A stretch of 64,000 bases of DNA. It comes from Macropodus opercularis. Taxonomy: Eukaryota; Chordata; Actinopteri; Anabantiformes; Osphronemidae. Within the stretch, counting starts at the first letter, position 1, and every line of letters starts with the position of its first letter. The position numbers and the translations under genes were made by a program. Location: contig CM061100.1 in the NCBI GenBank assembly GCA_030770545.1, forward strand, positions 11,896,501 through 11,960,500, given 5' to 3'. The notes beneath the pieces were generated by a model, which worked only from the letters and a program-made list of their open reading frames with translations, searched no databases and had not been told where the DNA came from. Below are positions 15,001 to 25,967 of the stretch, piece after piece.

Positions 15001-18000
15001 TGGCAATAAAGTTTTTGTGCTAGATATGGTCCAAATACATCCCTGAAGAAGGCAAACACCTTTAAAATGCATTTAAATCACTTTGTTCAAAGTAGTGTTC
15101 TTTTGGGCTGAAATGCACAGAACAGGCCATTAAGCGTTTTCGCACTGTTTCCAACCTCAGTATTTCTTTAAGCTGCTGCATCTTAATGCAAGCAATGGCA
15201 ATAAAGTTTTTGTGCTAGATATGATCCAAATACATCCCTGAAGAAGGCAAACACCTTTAAAATGCATTTAAATCACTATGTTCAAAGTAGTGTTCTTTTG
15301 GTCTGAAATGCACAGAATAGGCCATTAAGCGTTTTCGCACTGTTTCCAGCTTCAGTATTTCTTTAAGCTGCTGCATCTTAATGGAGGCAATGGCAATAAA
15401 GTTTTTGTGCTAGATATGATCCAAATACATCCCAGAAGCAGGCAAACACCTTTAAAATGCATTTAAATCACTTTGTTCAAAGTAGTGTTCTTTAGGTCTG
15501 AAATGCACAGAACAGGCCATTAAGCGTTTTCGCACTGTTTCCAGCCTCAGTATTTGTTTTATCTGCTGCATCTTAATGCAAGCAATGGTAATAAAGTTTT
15601 TGTGCTAGATATGATCCAAATACATCCCTGAAGAAGGCAAACACCTTTAAAATGCATTTAAATCACTTTGTTCAAAGTAGTGTTCTTTTGGTCTGAAATG
15701 CACAGAACAGGCCATTCTAAGCGTTTTCGCACTGTTTCCAGCCTCAGTATTTCTTTAAGCTGCTGCATCTTAATGCAAGCAATGGCAAAAAAGTTTTAGT
15801 GCTAGAAATGATCCAAATACATCCCTGAAAAAGGCAAACACCTTTAAAATGCATTAAAATCACTTTGATCAAAGTAGTGTTCTTTAGGTCTGAAATGCAC
15901 AGAACAGGCCATTCTAAGCGTTTTCGCACTGTTTCCAGCCTCAGTATTTCTTTAAGCTGCTGCATCTTAATGTAGGCAATGGCAATAAAGTTTTTCTGCC
16001 AGATATGATCCAAATACATCCCAGAAGCAGGCAAACACCTTTAAAATGCATTTAAATAACTTTGTTCAAAGTAGTGTTCTTTTGGTCTGAAATGCACAGA
16101 ACAGGCCATTCTAAGCGTTTTCGCACTGTTTCCAGACTCAGTATTTCTTTAAGCTGCTGCATCTTAATGGAGGCAATGGCAATAAAGTTTTTGTGCTAGA
16201 TATGATCCAAATACATCCCTGAAGCAGGCAAACTCCTTTAAAATGCTTTGAAATCACTTTGATCAAAGTAGTGTTCTTTTGGTCTGAACTGCACAGAACA
16301 GGCCATTAAGCGTTTTCGCACTGTTTCCAGCTTCAGTATTTCTTTAAGCTGCTGCATCTTAATGGAGGCAATGGCAATAAAGTTTTTGTGCTAGATATGA
16401 TCCAAATACATCCCTGAAGCAGGCAAACACCTTTAAAATGCATTTAAATCACTTTGTTCAAAGTAGTGTTCTTTAGGTCTGAAATGCACAGAACAGGCCA
16501 TTAAGCGTTTTCGCACTGTTTCCAGCCTCAGTATTTGTTTTATCTGCTGCATCTTAATGCAAGCAATGGTAATAAAGTTTTTGTGCTAGATATGATCCAA
16601 ATACATCCCTGAAGAAGGCAAACACCTTTAAAATGCATTTAAATCACTTTGTTCAAAGTAGTGTTCTTTTGGTCTGAAATGCACAGAACAGGCCATTCTA
16701 AGCGTTTTCGCACTGTTTCCAGCCTCAGTATTTCTTTAAGCTGCTGCATCTTAATGCAAGCAATGGCAAAAAAAGTTTTAGTGCTAGAAATGATCCAAAT
16801 ACATCCCTGAAAAAGGCAAACACCTTTAAAATGCATTAAAATCACTTTGATCAAAGTAGTGTTCTTTAGGTCTGAAATGCACAGAACAGGCCATTCTAAG
16901 CGTTTTCGCACTGTTTCCAGCCTCAGTATTTCTTTAAGCTGCTGCATCTTAATGGAGGCAATGGCAATAAAGTTTTTCTGCCAGATATGATCCAAATACA
17001 TCCCAGAAGCAGGCAAACACCTTTAAAATGCATTTAAATAACTTTGTTCAAAGTAGTGTTCTTTTGGTCTGAAATGCACAGAACAGGCCATTCTAAGCGT
17101 TTTCGCACTGTTTCCAGACTCAGTATTTCATTAAGCTGCTGCATCTTAATGGAGGCAATGGCAATAAAGTTTTTGTGCTAGATATGATCCAAATACATCC
17201 CTGAAGCAGGCAAACTCCTTTAAAATGCTTTGAAATCACTTTGATCAAAGTAGTGTTCTTTTGGTCTGAACTGCACAGAACAGGCCATTAAGCGTTTTCG
17301 CACTGTTTCCAGCTTCAGTATTTCTTTAAGCTGCTGCATCTTAATGGAGGCAATGGCAATAAAGTTTTTGTGCTAGATATGATCCAAATACATCCCTGAA
17401 GCAGGCAAACTCCTTTAAAATGCTTTGAAATCACTTTGATCAAAGTAGTGTTCTTTTGGTCTGAAATGCACAGAACAGGCCATTAAGCGTTTTCGCACTG
17501 TTTCCAGCCTCAATATTTCTTTAAGCTGCTGCATCTTAATGGAGGCAATGGCAATAAAGTTTTTGTGCTAGATATGATCCAAATACATCCCTGAAGCAGG
17601 CAAACACCTTTAAAATGCATTGAAATCACTTTGTTCAAAGTAGTTTTCTTTTGGTCTGAAATTCACAGAACAGGCCATTAAGCGTTTTCGCACTGTTTCC
17701 AGCCTCAGTATTTGTTTAAGCTGCTGCATCTTAATGGAGGCAATGGCAATAAAGATTTTGTGCTAGATATGATCCAAATACATCCCTGAAGCAGGCAAAC
17801 TCCTTTAAAATGCATTGAAATCACTTTGTTCAAAGTAGTTTTCTTTTGGTCTGAAATTCACAGAACAGGCCATTAAGCGTTTTCGCACTGTTTCCAGCCT
17901 CAGTATTTGTTTAAGCTGCTGCATCTTAATGGAGGCAATGGCAAAAAAGTTTTAGTGCTAGAAATGATCCAAATACATCCCTGAAAAAGGCAAACACCTT

Positions 18001-20426
18001 TAAAATGCATTGAAATCACTTTGATCAAAGTAGTGTTCTTTTGGTCTGAAATGCACAGAACAGGCCATTAAGCGTTTTCGCACTGTTTCCAGCCTCAGTA
18101 TTTGTTTTATCTGCTGCATCTTAATGCAAGCAATGGCAATAAAGTTTTTGTTCTAGATATGATCCAAATACATCCCAGAAGCAGGCAAACACCTTTAAAA
18201 TGCATTGAAATCACTTTGATCAAAGTAGTGTTCTTTTGGTCTGAAATGCACAGAACAGGCCATTAAGCGTTTTCGCACTGTTTCCAGCCTCAGTATTTGT
18301 TTTATCTGCTGCATCTTAATGCAAGCAATGGCAATAAAGTTTTTGTGCTAGATATGATCGAAATACATCCCTGAAGCAGGCAAACACCTTTAAAATGCAT
18401 TTAATTTACCTTGTTCAAAGCAGTATTCTTTTGGTCTGAAATGCACAGAACAGGCGATTAAGCGTTTTCGCACTTTTTCCAGACTCAGTATTTCTTTAAG
18501 CTGCTGCATCTTAATGGAGGCAATGGCAATAAAGTTTTTGTGCTAGATCTGATCCAAATACATCCCTGAAGCAGGCAAACACCTTTAAAATGCATTTAAA
18601 TCACTTTGTTCAAAGTAGTGTTCTTTTGGTCTGAAATGCACAGAACAGGCCATTCTAAGCGTTTTCCCACTGTTTACAGCCTCAGTATTTCTTTAAGCTG
18701 CTGCATCTTAATGGAGGCAATGGCAATAAAGTTTCTGTGCTAGATATGATCCAAATACACCCCTGAAGAAGGCAAACACTTTTAAAATGCATTTAAATCA
18801 CTTTGTTCAAAGTAGTCTTCTTTTGGTCTGAAATGCACAGAACAGGCCATTCTAAGCGTTTTCGCACTGTTTCCAGCCTCAGTATTTCTTTAAGCTGCTG
18901 CATCTTAATGCAAGCAATGGCAATAAAGTTTTTGTGCTAGATATGATCCAAATACATCCCTGAAGCAAGCAAACACCTTTAAAATGCATTTAATTTACCT
19001 TGTTCAAAGTAGTATTCTTTTGGTCTGAAATGCACAGAACAGGCCATTCTAAGCGTTTTCCCACTGTTTACAGCCTCAGTATTTCTTTAAGCTGCTGCAT
19101 CTTAATGGAGGCATTGGCAATAAAGTTTCTGTGCTAGATATGATCCAAATACACCCCTGAAGAAGGCAAACACTTTTAAAATGCATTTAAATCACTTTGT
19201 TCAAAGTAGTCTTCTTTTGGTCTGAAATGCACAGAACAGGCCATTCTAAGCGTTTTCGCACTGTTTCCAGCCTCAGTATTTCTTTAAGCTGCTGCATCTT
19301 AATGCAAGCAATGGCAATAAAGTTTTTGTGCTAGATATGATCCAAATACATCCCTGAAGCAAGCAAACACCTTTAAAATGTATTGAAATCATTTTGTTCA
19401 AAGTAGTTTTCTTTTGGTCTGAAATGCACAGAACAGACCATTCTAAGCGTTTTCGCACTGTTTCCAGCCTCAGTATTTCTTTAAGCTGCTGCATCTTAAT
19501 GCAAGCAATGGCAATAAAGTTTTTTGTGCTAGATATGATCCAAATACATCCCTGAAGAAGGCAAACACCTTTAAAATGCATTTAAATCACTTTGTTCAAA
19601 GTAGTGTTCTTTTGGTCTGAAATATACAGAACAGGCCATTAAGCGTTTTCGCACTGTTTCCAGCCTCAGTATTTCTTTAAGCTGCTGCATCTTAATGCAA
19701 GCAATGGCAATAAAGTTTTTGTGCTAGATATCATCCAAATACATCCCTGAAGCAGGCAAACACCTTTAAAATGCATTAAAATCACTTTGTTCAAAGTAGT
19801 GTTCTTTTGGGCTGAAATGCACAGAACAGGCCATTAAGCGTTTTCGCACTGTTTCCAGCTTCAGTATTTCTTTAAGCTGCTGCATCTTAATGGAGGCAAT
19901 GGCAATAAAGTTTTTGTGCTAGATATGGTCCAAATACATCCCTGAAGCAGGCAAACACCTTTAAAATGCATTTAAATCACTTTGTTTAAAGTAGTGTTCT
20001 TTTGGTCTGAAATGCACAGAACAGGCCATTAAGCGTTTTCGCACTGTTTCCAACCTCAGTATTTCTTTAAGCTGCTGCATCTTAATGCAGGCAATGGCAA
20101 TAAAGTTTTTGTGCTAGATATGGTCCAAATACATCCCTGAAGCAGGCAAACACCTTTAAAATGCATTTAAATCACTTTGTTTAAAGTAGTGTTCTTTTGG
20201 TCTGAAATGCACAGAACAGGCCATTAAGCGTTTTCGCACTGTTTCCAACCTCAGTATTTCTTTAAGCTGCTGCATCTTAATGCAGGCAATGGCAATAAAG
20301 TTTTTGTGCTAGATATGATCCAAATACATCCCTGAAGCAGGCAAACACCTTTAAAATGCATTTAAATCACTTTGTTCAAAGTAGTGTTCTTTTGGTCTGA
20401 AATGCACAGAACAGGCCATTAAGCGT
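1..20426. repeat. 194-bp satellite array, about 105 head-to-tail monomers
   Basis: Each monomer starts near CCCTGAAG(A/C)AGGC and runs through CACTTTGTTCAAAGTAG, GCGTTTTCGCACTGTTTCC and GATCCAAATACAT before the next copy; starts lie at 1, 196, 390 and so on. Length varies by 1-2 bases, notably CCATTAAGCG versus CCATTCTAAGCG. Monomer variants recur in blocks: the first 450 bases return at 1364 (seven monomers on), and variants near 5271 return at 10741. No monomer has a conserved start or a length divisible by three, so the short minus-strand open frames are incidental. The array runs off the left edge and stops at the ERV-A 5' LTR. A centromeric or heterochromatic role is possible but not shown. 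Confidence 0.97.
15478..17210. repeat. five-monomer block duplicated inside the satellite array
   Basis: A run of distinctive variants (TTTAGGTCTG, GTTTTATCTGCTGC, AGCAATGGTAATAAAG, then a monomer with AAAAAAGTTTTAGTGCTAGAAATG) occurs from about 15478 and again from about 16460, an offset of about 981 bases or five monomers. This shows amplification of groups of monomers, not only single-unit turnover. Confidence 0.75.
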
Positions 20427-20855
20427 TGTTAGAGGATATGGTGCATAGTCCTCTCTGTGAACTGGTCCTTTCTGTGTCTCTGTGATATCTTGCTATGCTT
20501 GCAGGTACTCCCCATGACCTTGTTGTGCTAGGGAAGAATGTTTAACCGCCCACACTAAGAGGAAACTTCACAAAACTGTATTCATGGCATAATGACTTCC
20601 TATGTATCTTATTCACCATATATGGATTGGCTTTGTATCTTGTTTGACCAGATGTGAAGGAGTGACTTTCATACTTTTCCTAATAAAAAGAGCTGTGCCC
20701 AAGGGGGTTTGGAGATCGTCGGCTGGGCACTGAGTTATAGTGTTCCAGAGCGGCTCCCCTTGTGCGCACAAGCGTAAAACTTGAGATCTCAGATTTTGTC
20801 TTTCCTTGTGCAGGTGTCTCTGTATTGTTTAAGTGTTGGCAGGCTAGACCCAACA
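20427..20855 (+). repeat. ERV-A 5' LTR
   Basis: Runs from TGTTAGAGG to GACCCAACA. A TAATAAAAAGAGC box at 20681 resembles the TATA/AATAAA box of mammalian gammaretroviruses and may serve as TATA box, polyadenylation signal, or both. By eye it differs from the 3' LTR at about nine substitutions and one indel, roughly 2 percent, which points to a fairly recent insertion. Confidence 0.93.
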
Positions 20856-20860
20856 TTTCT

Positions 20861-20881
20861 TGGTGCCGAAAGACCCGGGAG
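20861..20881 (+). other. ERV-A primer binding site, tRNA-Phe-like
   Basis: Five bases after the LTR, TGGTGCCGAAAGACCCGGGA matches the complement of the vertebrate tRNA-Phe 3' end except for a two-base insertion (GA) after GCCGAAA. The match was made from knowledge of the tRNA sequence, not from a search. Confidence 0.7.
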
Positions 20882-21369
20882 TCAAGATTCAACGACGGGG
20901 AGGAGGACAACGGAGAGCCGAAATCTGTGCACAGTCGACTTGTCTGGGACGGTCGGAACAAAGACCCGGAGCGTGAATTCGTCTGCTGGGCCGGTTGAAT
21001 AGCTAGACGTGCTTACTCCTCAGTGAATGTTCAGTCTAATGCATTAGTGATGTGTGGAGTGTGAGAGTCACAGATTGACGCAGAAAACGTGTGACTGGGG
21101 GAAACCTGACGGTGTTAACGCAACCCAGCCATGCGAACTATACGAAGGGTGAATTAAGGAAACTGTGGGTTATTAGGAGAATCCAAGTCAGAAGTTTCAC
21201 CGCCTAGGTTGCGGGGCTCGGATTCTCACATTAAGTTGCAAACAGTAGGACTGAGCCAAAATTGAAATCGCTGCTCACGTTTTCAGCTACACCCGCAGGT
21301 GATAGACCTGTAGAAGCTTGGTGCAGTCGATTAACACGTGAGGTGGTGGCGGATCGTTGACTCAGTCCA
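20882..21369 (+). other. ERV-A 5' leader, non-coding
   Basis: This is the stretch between the primer site and the tandem repeats where packaging and splice-donor signals would be expected. The short open frames overlapping its start are not retroviral and look incidental. No individual signal could be assigned. Confidence 0.6.
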
Positions 21370-21522
21370 AAAGTCTATTAATAAAGTGTATTAATAAAAG
21401 GCTATTGATAAAGCCTATTAATAAGGTATATTGATAAAGGCTATCGATAAAGCCTATTAACAAAGTCTATTAATAAAGTCTATTAATAAAAGGCTATTAA
21501 TAAAGTCTATTAATAAAGGAGA
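21370..21522 (+). repeat. AT-rich short tandem repeats in the ERV-A leader
   Basis: About nine imperfect copies of a 15-18 bp unit of the type AAAGTCTATTAATA or AAAGGCTATTGATA end at the purine-rich AAAGGAGAG just before the gag ATG at 21524. They fill the end of the 5' leader and contain many stop codons in all frames. Confidence 0.85.
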
Positions 21523-21523
21523 G

Positions 21524-22962
21524 ATGGGGAAAAGAAACAGTAAGCCCCTTTTGGAGGGGGACACGAAGTTCATGGCATCGTTAGATCCACAACATGTTAA
21601 GTGGATCGGCGAATGGAAAGAAAGATACGAATTTAGTGGCAAATTAGTGCCTGACGATTGTCATAACCTTCTGTCTAAGTTAGATAAAAAGATGACAAAA
21701 GAGAAGGGGAAACGCAAGGAAAATTACAAAGACAGTGGTTGACAGCAGCAGAGTGGAAAAAGCAAGCAGTGAAGAGACAAGGACAGATAAAGGAAAAACA
21801 GAAAAAAAAGGAGAAACAGGTTGCATTGCAAGCGGCAGCTCTTGTGGAGCCAGATGAAGAAGCAGTGCGAGGGAGGGCACTGAGAGAACAACGGAGGAGA
21901 GAACAGGAAGCGAGAGAGGCCAGAGAGAGGCTTGCAACTCGTTTGGCGCAGTTAGATGAGCAGACCAAGTCAGTGGGAGAAGGAGCAACTGGAGTGACTT
22001 CTCCAGTAGCGTCACATACGAGGGGAAAGGAAGAGAAGAGTGAGAAATTAAAATTCAAAACAGCCAGCGTGAATGTGGCTGCACAATATCCAGATCTTAC
22101 AAATATCAAATTAACCTGTAGATTAATTTGATGTAAATTAAACTGTAGTGATGCTTGCAAAGCATTAGGTGACCCCACAGTTGACCCCGAACAATGGATT
22201 GAAAAACGCAAACAATTAGTTGACTCCTTCGGTCTGAACGGTTGGGAAGTTACACAGACGTTTAAGAAATGCCTTTTGTTTAACTGGGGACGTGTGAGAG
22301 GACAATTCACAGGGAAAGCAGCAGACGGTTCCTGGCTCGCAGCCAACAGTGCTGCTCTGACAGCACAGAGGGAGGCAGTCTATGGAGAAATAAGAAGAAT
22401 ACGGAGAGCACGACCAGACTATATAAAAATTGCCCAGTGTTGCCAGAAAGATGGGGAGGATGTGTACGAATACAGAGAACGTTTAGAAAACGTCTTTAAA
22501 ACACACAGTGGCCTTCCAGAAGATCAGACACCTGACTCAGCCTATCAGAACCAGCTAAAACAGGCGTTATTAGCAGGATTTAGAGGCCCAATCTCCGATT
22601 TTATCAGAAAACATAATGTAAATTATACTACTGACTCCGTTCACCAAATTATGAACTTTGCCAGACATGCGAGCGAAGTATTAGCTAAGAAAAAGAAAAA
22701 TGTTGAAACAGCAACCATATACGGCTTATTTGGAGCAGATGACAACTCAGAAGCAGAAGTGTTTTTCCAAGGGTCCTCCGGTAGAGGCCGAGGGGGGTTT
22801 AGAGGGCGTGGTCAGGGTAGAGGAGGTCCACCTAAGCATGATCGCTGTTACATTTGTGACAAGCCAGGACACATGGCCAGAACCTGCCCCGAGAACCCCA
22901 GAAAGCAGCAACAGAGGCCTGCAGAGTACAATAAACCAAATCCATTTAATCCTAATAATTGA
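21524..22962 (+). pseudogene. gag: ERV-A gag, one frameshift and one internal stop
   Basis: Encodes the structural polyprotein of the virion. The start at 21524 gives MGKRNS, an N-myristoylation-type matrix start. After about 70 codons the frame shifts near 21735, then continues through a highly charged Lys/Glu/Arg-rich coiled-coil-like stretch. An in-frame TGA lies at 22129. Capsid follows, with a recognisable major homology region near 22440-22520 (DGEDVYEYRERLENVF). A glycine-arginine-rich tract then precedes a single nucleocapsid zinc knuckle, CYICDKPGHMARTC (C-x2-C-x4-H-x4-C), at about 22849. Gag ends at TGA 22960, in the same frame as protease, so pol expression by stop readthrough is likely. 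The two internal breaks should prevent expression of full-length Gag from this copy. Confidence 0.9.
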
Positions 22963-22968
22963 CTAGGC
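22960..22968 (+). promoter_or_regulatory. candidate gag-pol stop readthrough site (UGA CUA)
   Basis: Gag ends AAT TGA CTA GGC and the same frame stays open into protease. UGA followed by CUA is the best known leaky-stop context in animal and viral genes, and gamma- and epsilon-type retroviruses join gag and pol by readthrough. Downstream RNA structure was not tested. Confidence 0.55.
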
Positions 22969-22989
22969 CCGCAGGAGAGTTCACCAGAC

Positions 22990-23940
22990 ATGGACAGACC
23001 TGATGATTTTTTAGATCTCACTTGCGTAATAGAAACATTAGTAGCACAGACCGGTAATAAGAACACTCCCACCAGAACCTTGACAGTAGAAGGTCGTGAC
23101 ATTGTTTTCTTATGTGATTCAGGAGCAGACCGCACAGTTTTAAAAGAGCACGTTGAGGGAGTTTCCGCTTCAAATGACCGTATTTTTGTGCAATCAGCAA
23201 ACGGCAGAATAACATCAAGTGCAGTGTCTAAACCTGTGTCTGTAAGAGATCTTCAGACTAACTTAGAAATAACAGCACCTGTAGTTATGTGTCCAGTGAA
23301 CCTCTTAGGGCGAGATTTAATGATAAAATTACATATTTCCGTCGTACCCACCTCAAAAGGAATGGTGGCTATAGGAAAAGATGAAACAGTGCCTACATAT
23401 CCCCTCTTAGCCAGTGGGATACCACAATATTTTTGGTCTTTAGATTTCCCAAATCCAGACCCAGGGAAAATAGGGAAAGAATTATTAAAACTGGCCGACA
23501 GTAGCCAATCAGGAGACTATGTTTCTATGTCTCCAAGCGAGATGCATGTTACCCTCTGGTACAAACATGACCCAGGGTCAGATCACCAATATGATAAGCT
23601 GGTGAATGACTCTGGACCCCAACGTGTAACATTACAACATTATTACACTGATGGCAAAGGAATGTCAGCCTGTGACGTTTTATTGCCAGATAAAGCTTTC
23701 AAGCTGTTTAAAAATCATGGCTCACAGCCGCATGTCTCTGTGACCAGAGACCCCCAGCACAAATGGGCGTTTCTGGGCCCGTGGTTGAAAGAGACAATGA
23801 GACACACACACTGGAGGCCAGAGCCTGGTCAAGACGGGTGGGAAATAAATCACACCCGAGACAGATGGAGAAAACCTTTAGGCTGGGTGGTGACGCTCAC
23901 ACCACACACCCACTTAGAGAGTTTTTATGAGTCTAAATGA
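22990..23940 (+). CDS. pro: ERV-A protease plus 2H phosphoesterase-like domain
   Basis: An open 316-codon segment in the gag/pol frame; the ATG at 22990 is only the first methionine, since translation probably enters by readthrough from gag. Residues 1-130 are a retropepsin: LCDSGADRTVL (active site Asp43-Ser-Gly) and LLGRDLM (107-111) are the catalytic and C-terminal family motifs. Residues about 145-305 form a second domain absent from standard retroviral pol. It has YFWSLDF, then MHVTLWYKH (His186, Thr188), then PHVSVT (His248, Ser250), followed by Trp-rich sequence. Paired H-x-T/S-x motifs are the signature of 2H phosphoesterases (LigT, AKAP7, CNPase, coronavirus ns2). The 62-residue spacing is shorter than in most of those. 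An in-frame TGA at 23938 separates it from RT. Protease is certain; the 2H assignment is inference. Confidence 0.88.
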   Translation: MDRPDDFLDLTCVIETLVAQTGNKNTPTRTLTVEGRDIVFLCDSGADRTVLKEHVEGVSASNDRIFVQSANGRITSSAVSKPVSVRDLQTNLEITAPVVMCPVNLLGRDLMIKLHISVVPTSKGMVAIGKDETVPTYPLLASGIPQYFWSLDFPNPDPGKIGKELLKLADSSQSGDYVSMSPSEMHVTLWYKHDPGSDHQYDKLVNDSGPQRVTLQHYYTDGKGMSACDVLLPDKAFKLFKNHGSQPHVSVTRDPQHKWAFLGPWLKETMRHTHWRPEPGQDGWEINHTRDRWRKPLGWVVTLTPHTHLESFYESK

Positions 23941-23955
23941 CAGCCATGCCCAATA

Positions 23956-25967
23956 ATGTCAACAGTAACAGATCCACTGTTGAAAACAGTTCCTGATGAA
24001 TTTTGGTCTAAGGGAAAAGCAGATGTAGGTTTAATGACTACTGCTCGACCTGTAGTTATAAAACCGAAAACGGACTATAGACCTCGTGTCCGTCAGTATC
24101 CACTTAAACCAGATGCAGAGAAAGGCATCCAGCCAGTGATAGCTGATATGATTGAAGCAGGCATCATAATTCAAGCTCCAGATGCTCCATGCAACACTCC
24201 CATTTTTCCTGTCAAGAAGGCAGAGGCGGAAAAATGGAGAATGATACAAGACCTGAGAGCAGTAAATCAAGCTGTGGAAAGCAGGGCCCCATGCGTGCCT
24301 GACCCACACACACTGCTGAATGAGTTGAAAGCAGAAATGAAGTGGTTTACTGTAGCTGATTTAAGTAATGCTTTCTTTTCCATACCATTAGCACAAGAGT
24401 CACAATGATGGTTTGGTTTTACATATCAGGGAAAGAAGTATACTTACAGTCGGTTACCACAAGGGTTTTGTGACAGTCCCACTATATTCACTGCAGAAAT
24501 AAATAATTGTTTGGCTGACTTCCAAATGCCTGAACACAGCCAACTATTGGTATATGTAGATGATTTATTAATAGCATCAGACACAGAAGAACATAACAAG
24601 CAGGTTTCTGTGGCACTATTTAAACATTTACATAAAACAGGAAACAAGGCCTCACTTTCAAAGTTACAGTGGGCCAGACAAGCTGTAATTTTCTTAGGCC
24701 ATGAAGTAATTCCTGAAGGTCGAAGAATCACAGACACCAGAAAAAAGTCTATATTAGACGCACCGAAACCCACCACAAAGCAACACATGATGAGTTTTCT
24801 AGGCTTGTGCAACTATTGTAGACTGTGGATCCCAAACTATGCACAAATGACACAACCGTTGTTAGATCTCATCTATGATGAACCAATGACTATGAAACAA
24901 ACTTTGCAGTGGACAGATGCAGCAGAAAAAGTTTTCACTGAGCTGAAACAAGCACTTACCAGCACCACTGTTATTGGGTTACCAGACTATACCAAGCCCT
25001 TTATACAGACTGTTGATTGTAAGGGTTCATTTATGACGTCTATGTTAGCACAGCAGATGGGAGGCAAGATGAAGCCTGTGGCTTACTACTCTAAGAGATT
25101 AGATCCAGTTGCATGTGCTTTGCCTAGCTGTGTCAGAGCTGTGTGTGCTGCAGCGTTAGCCACACAAGCCTCTGCTGAGGTTGTGCTTTATCACCCGCTG
25201 CAGTTGTTAGTCCCTCATGAAGTAGACATGTTACTGACTCAGACAAAAATGACATTTCTGTCTCCTACGAGACATTTGTCTTTGCTGTCAACGTTGCTTT
25301 CACAACCACATTTGACTATTAAAAGATGTTCAACTCTGAACCCAGCAACCCTCCTCCCACATCCACATGAGGGACTGCCACATCGTTGTCTAGCTGACAC
25401 AGAACAGCAGTGTAAACCACGACCTGACTTGAAAGATACTCCGTTAGAGGAAGGAGAATGTTGGTTTGTTGATGGGTCGTGTTCAAAGACTCCTCAAGGT
25501 ACTAATCAGTCTGGGTTTGCGGTAGTTACACAGGACACTATCATCACAGCAATGAAGTTACCATCTCACTATTCTGAACAAGCTGCAGAAATCGTAGCAT
25601 TAACTGAAGCATGTAAAGCTGGACGTGGGAAAAGACTGACAGTGTACACAGACAGTCAGTTTGCTTTTTCTACATTACATTGCTTTGCCGCCCAGTGGGC
25701 TCGTAGAGGAATGACAACTTCTACAAGACAGTGCAACATGCAAAACTGTTGGAAGCATTATTACAAGCTGTGCTTTTGCCAAAAGCATTAGCAGTGTGTA
25801 AATGTGCGGCACATACGAAAGGGAGAGATTCAGTTTCACTAGGAAATGCGTTTGCAGACAAAATAGCGAAAGAAGCAGCAGAAGGAAAACATGGAACAAT
25901 GGTCATGGTGGCACAGGATTCTCCTCAAGTGCCACTAGACAGAAATTATCAGAGACATGCAAGCTAA
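23956..25967 (+). pseudogene. pol: ERV-A reverse transcriptase and RNase H
   Basis: Copies viral RNA into DNA and degrades the RNA strand. The N-terminal RT region carries the fingers motif WRMIQDLRAVNQ and the palm WFTVADLSNAFFSIPL. A TGA at 24406 interrupts the frame exactly between LAQESQ and WFGFTYQGKKYTYSRLPQGF; the same frame then continues. The catalytic YVDD is at about 24553. Thumb and connection follow, then RNase H with FVDGS, AEIVALTE and YTDSQ supplying the acidic residues. The frame shifts near 25710; the RNase H end resumes with CKCAAHTKGRD and GNAFADKIAKEA and runs to a stop at 25967. Apart from one stop and one frameshift the domain set is complete and of normal length. Confidence 0.93.

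Noticed and set aside
4795..19581. Minus-strand open frames of 72-125 codons in the satellite (MQQLKEILRLETVRK...)
   Set aside because: They arise because the monomer is open in one phase. Monomer length is not a multiple of three, most monomers are interrupted, and there is no start, splice or promoter context.
1..20426. CRISPR-like regular repeats
   Set aside because: Whole 194-bp monomers are repeated without unique spacers, in a eukaryotic genome.
20680..21002. Open frames across the ERV-A LTR and primer site
   Set aside because: They cross LTR, R/U5 and PBS and carry no protein motif; incidental.
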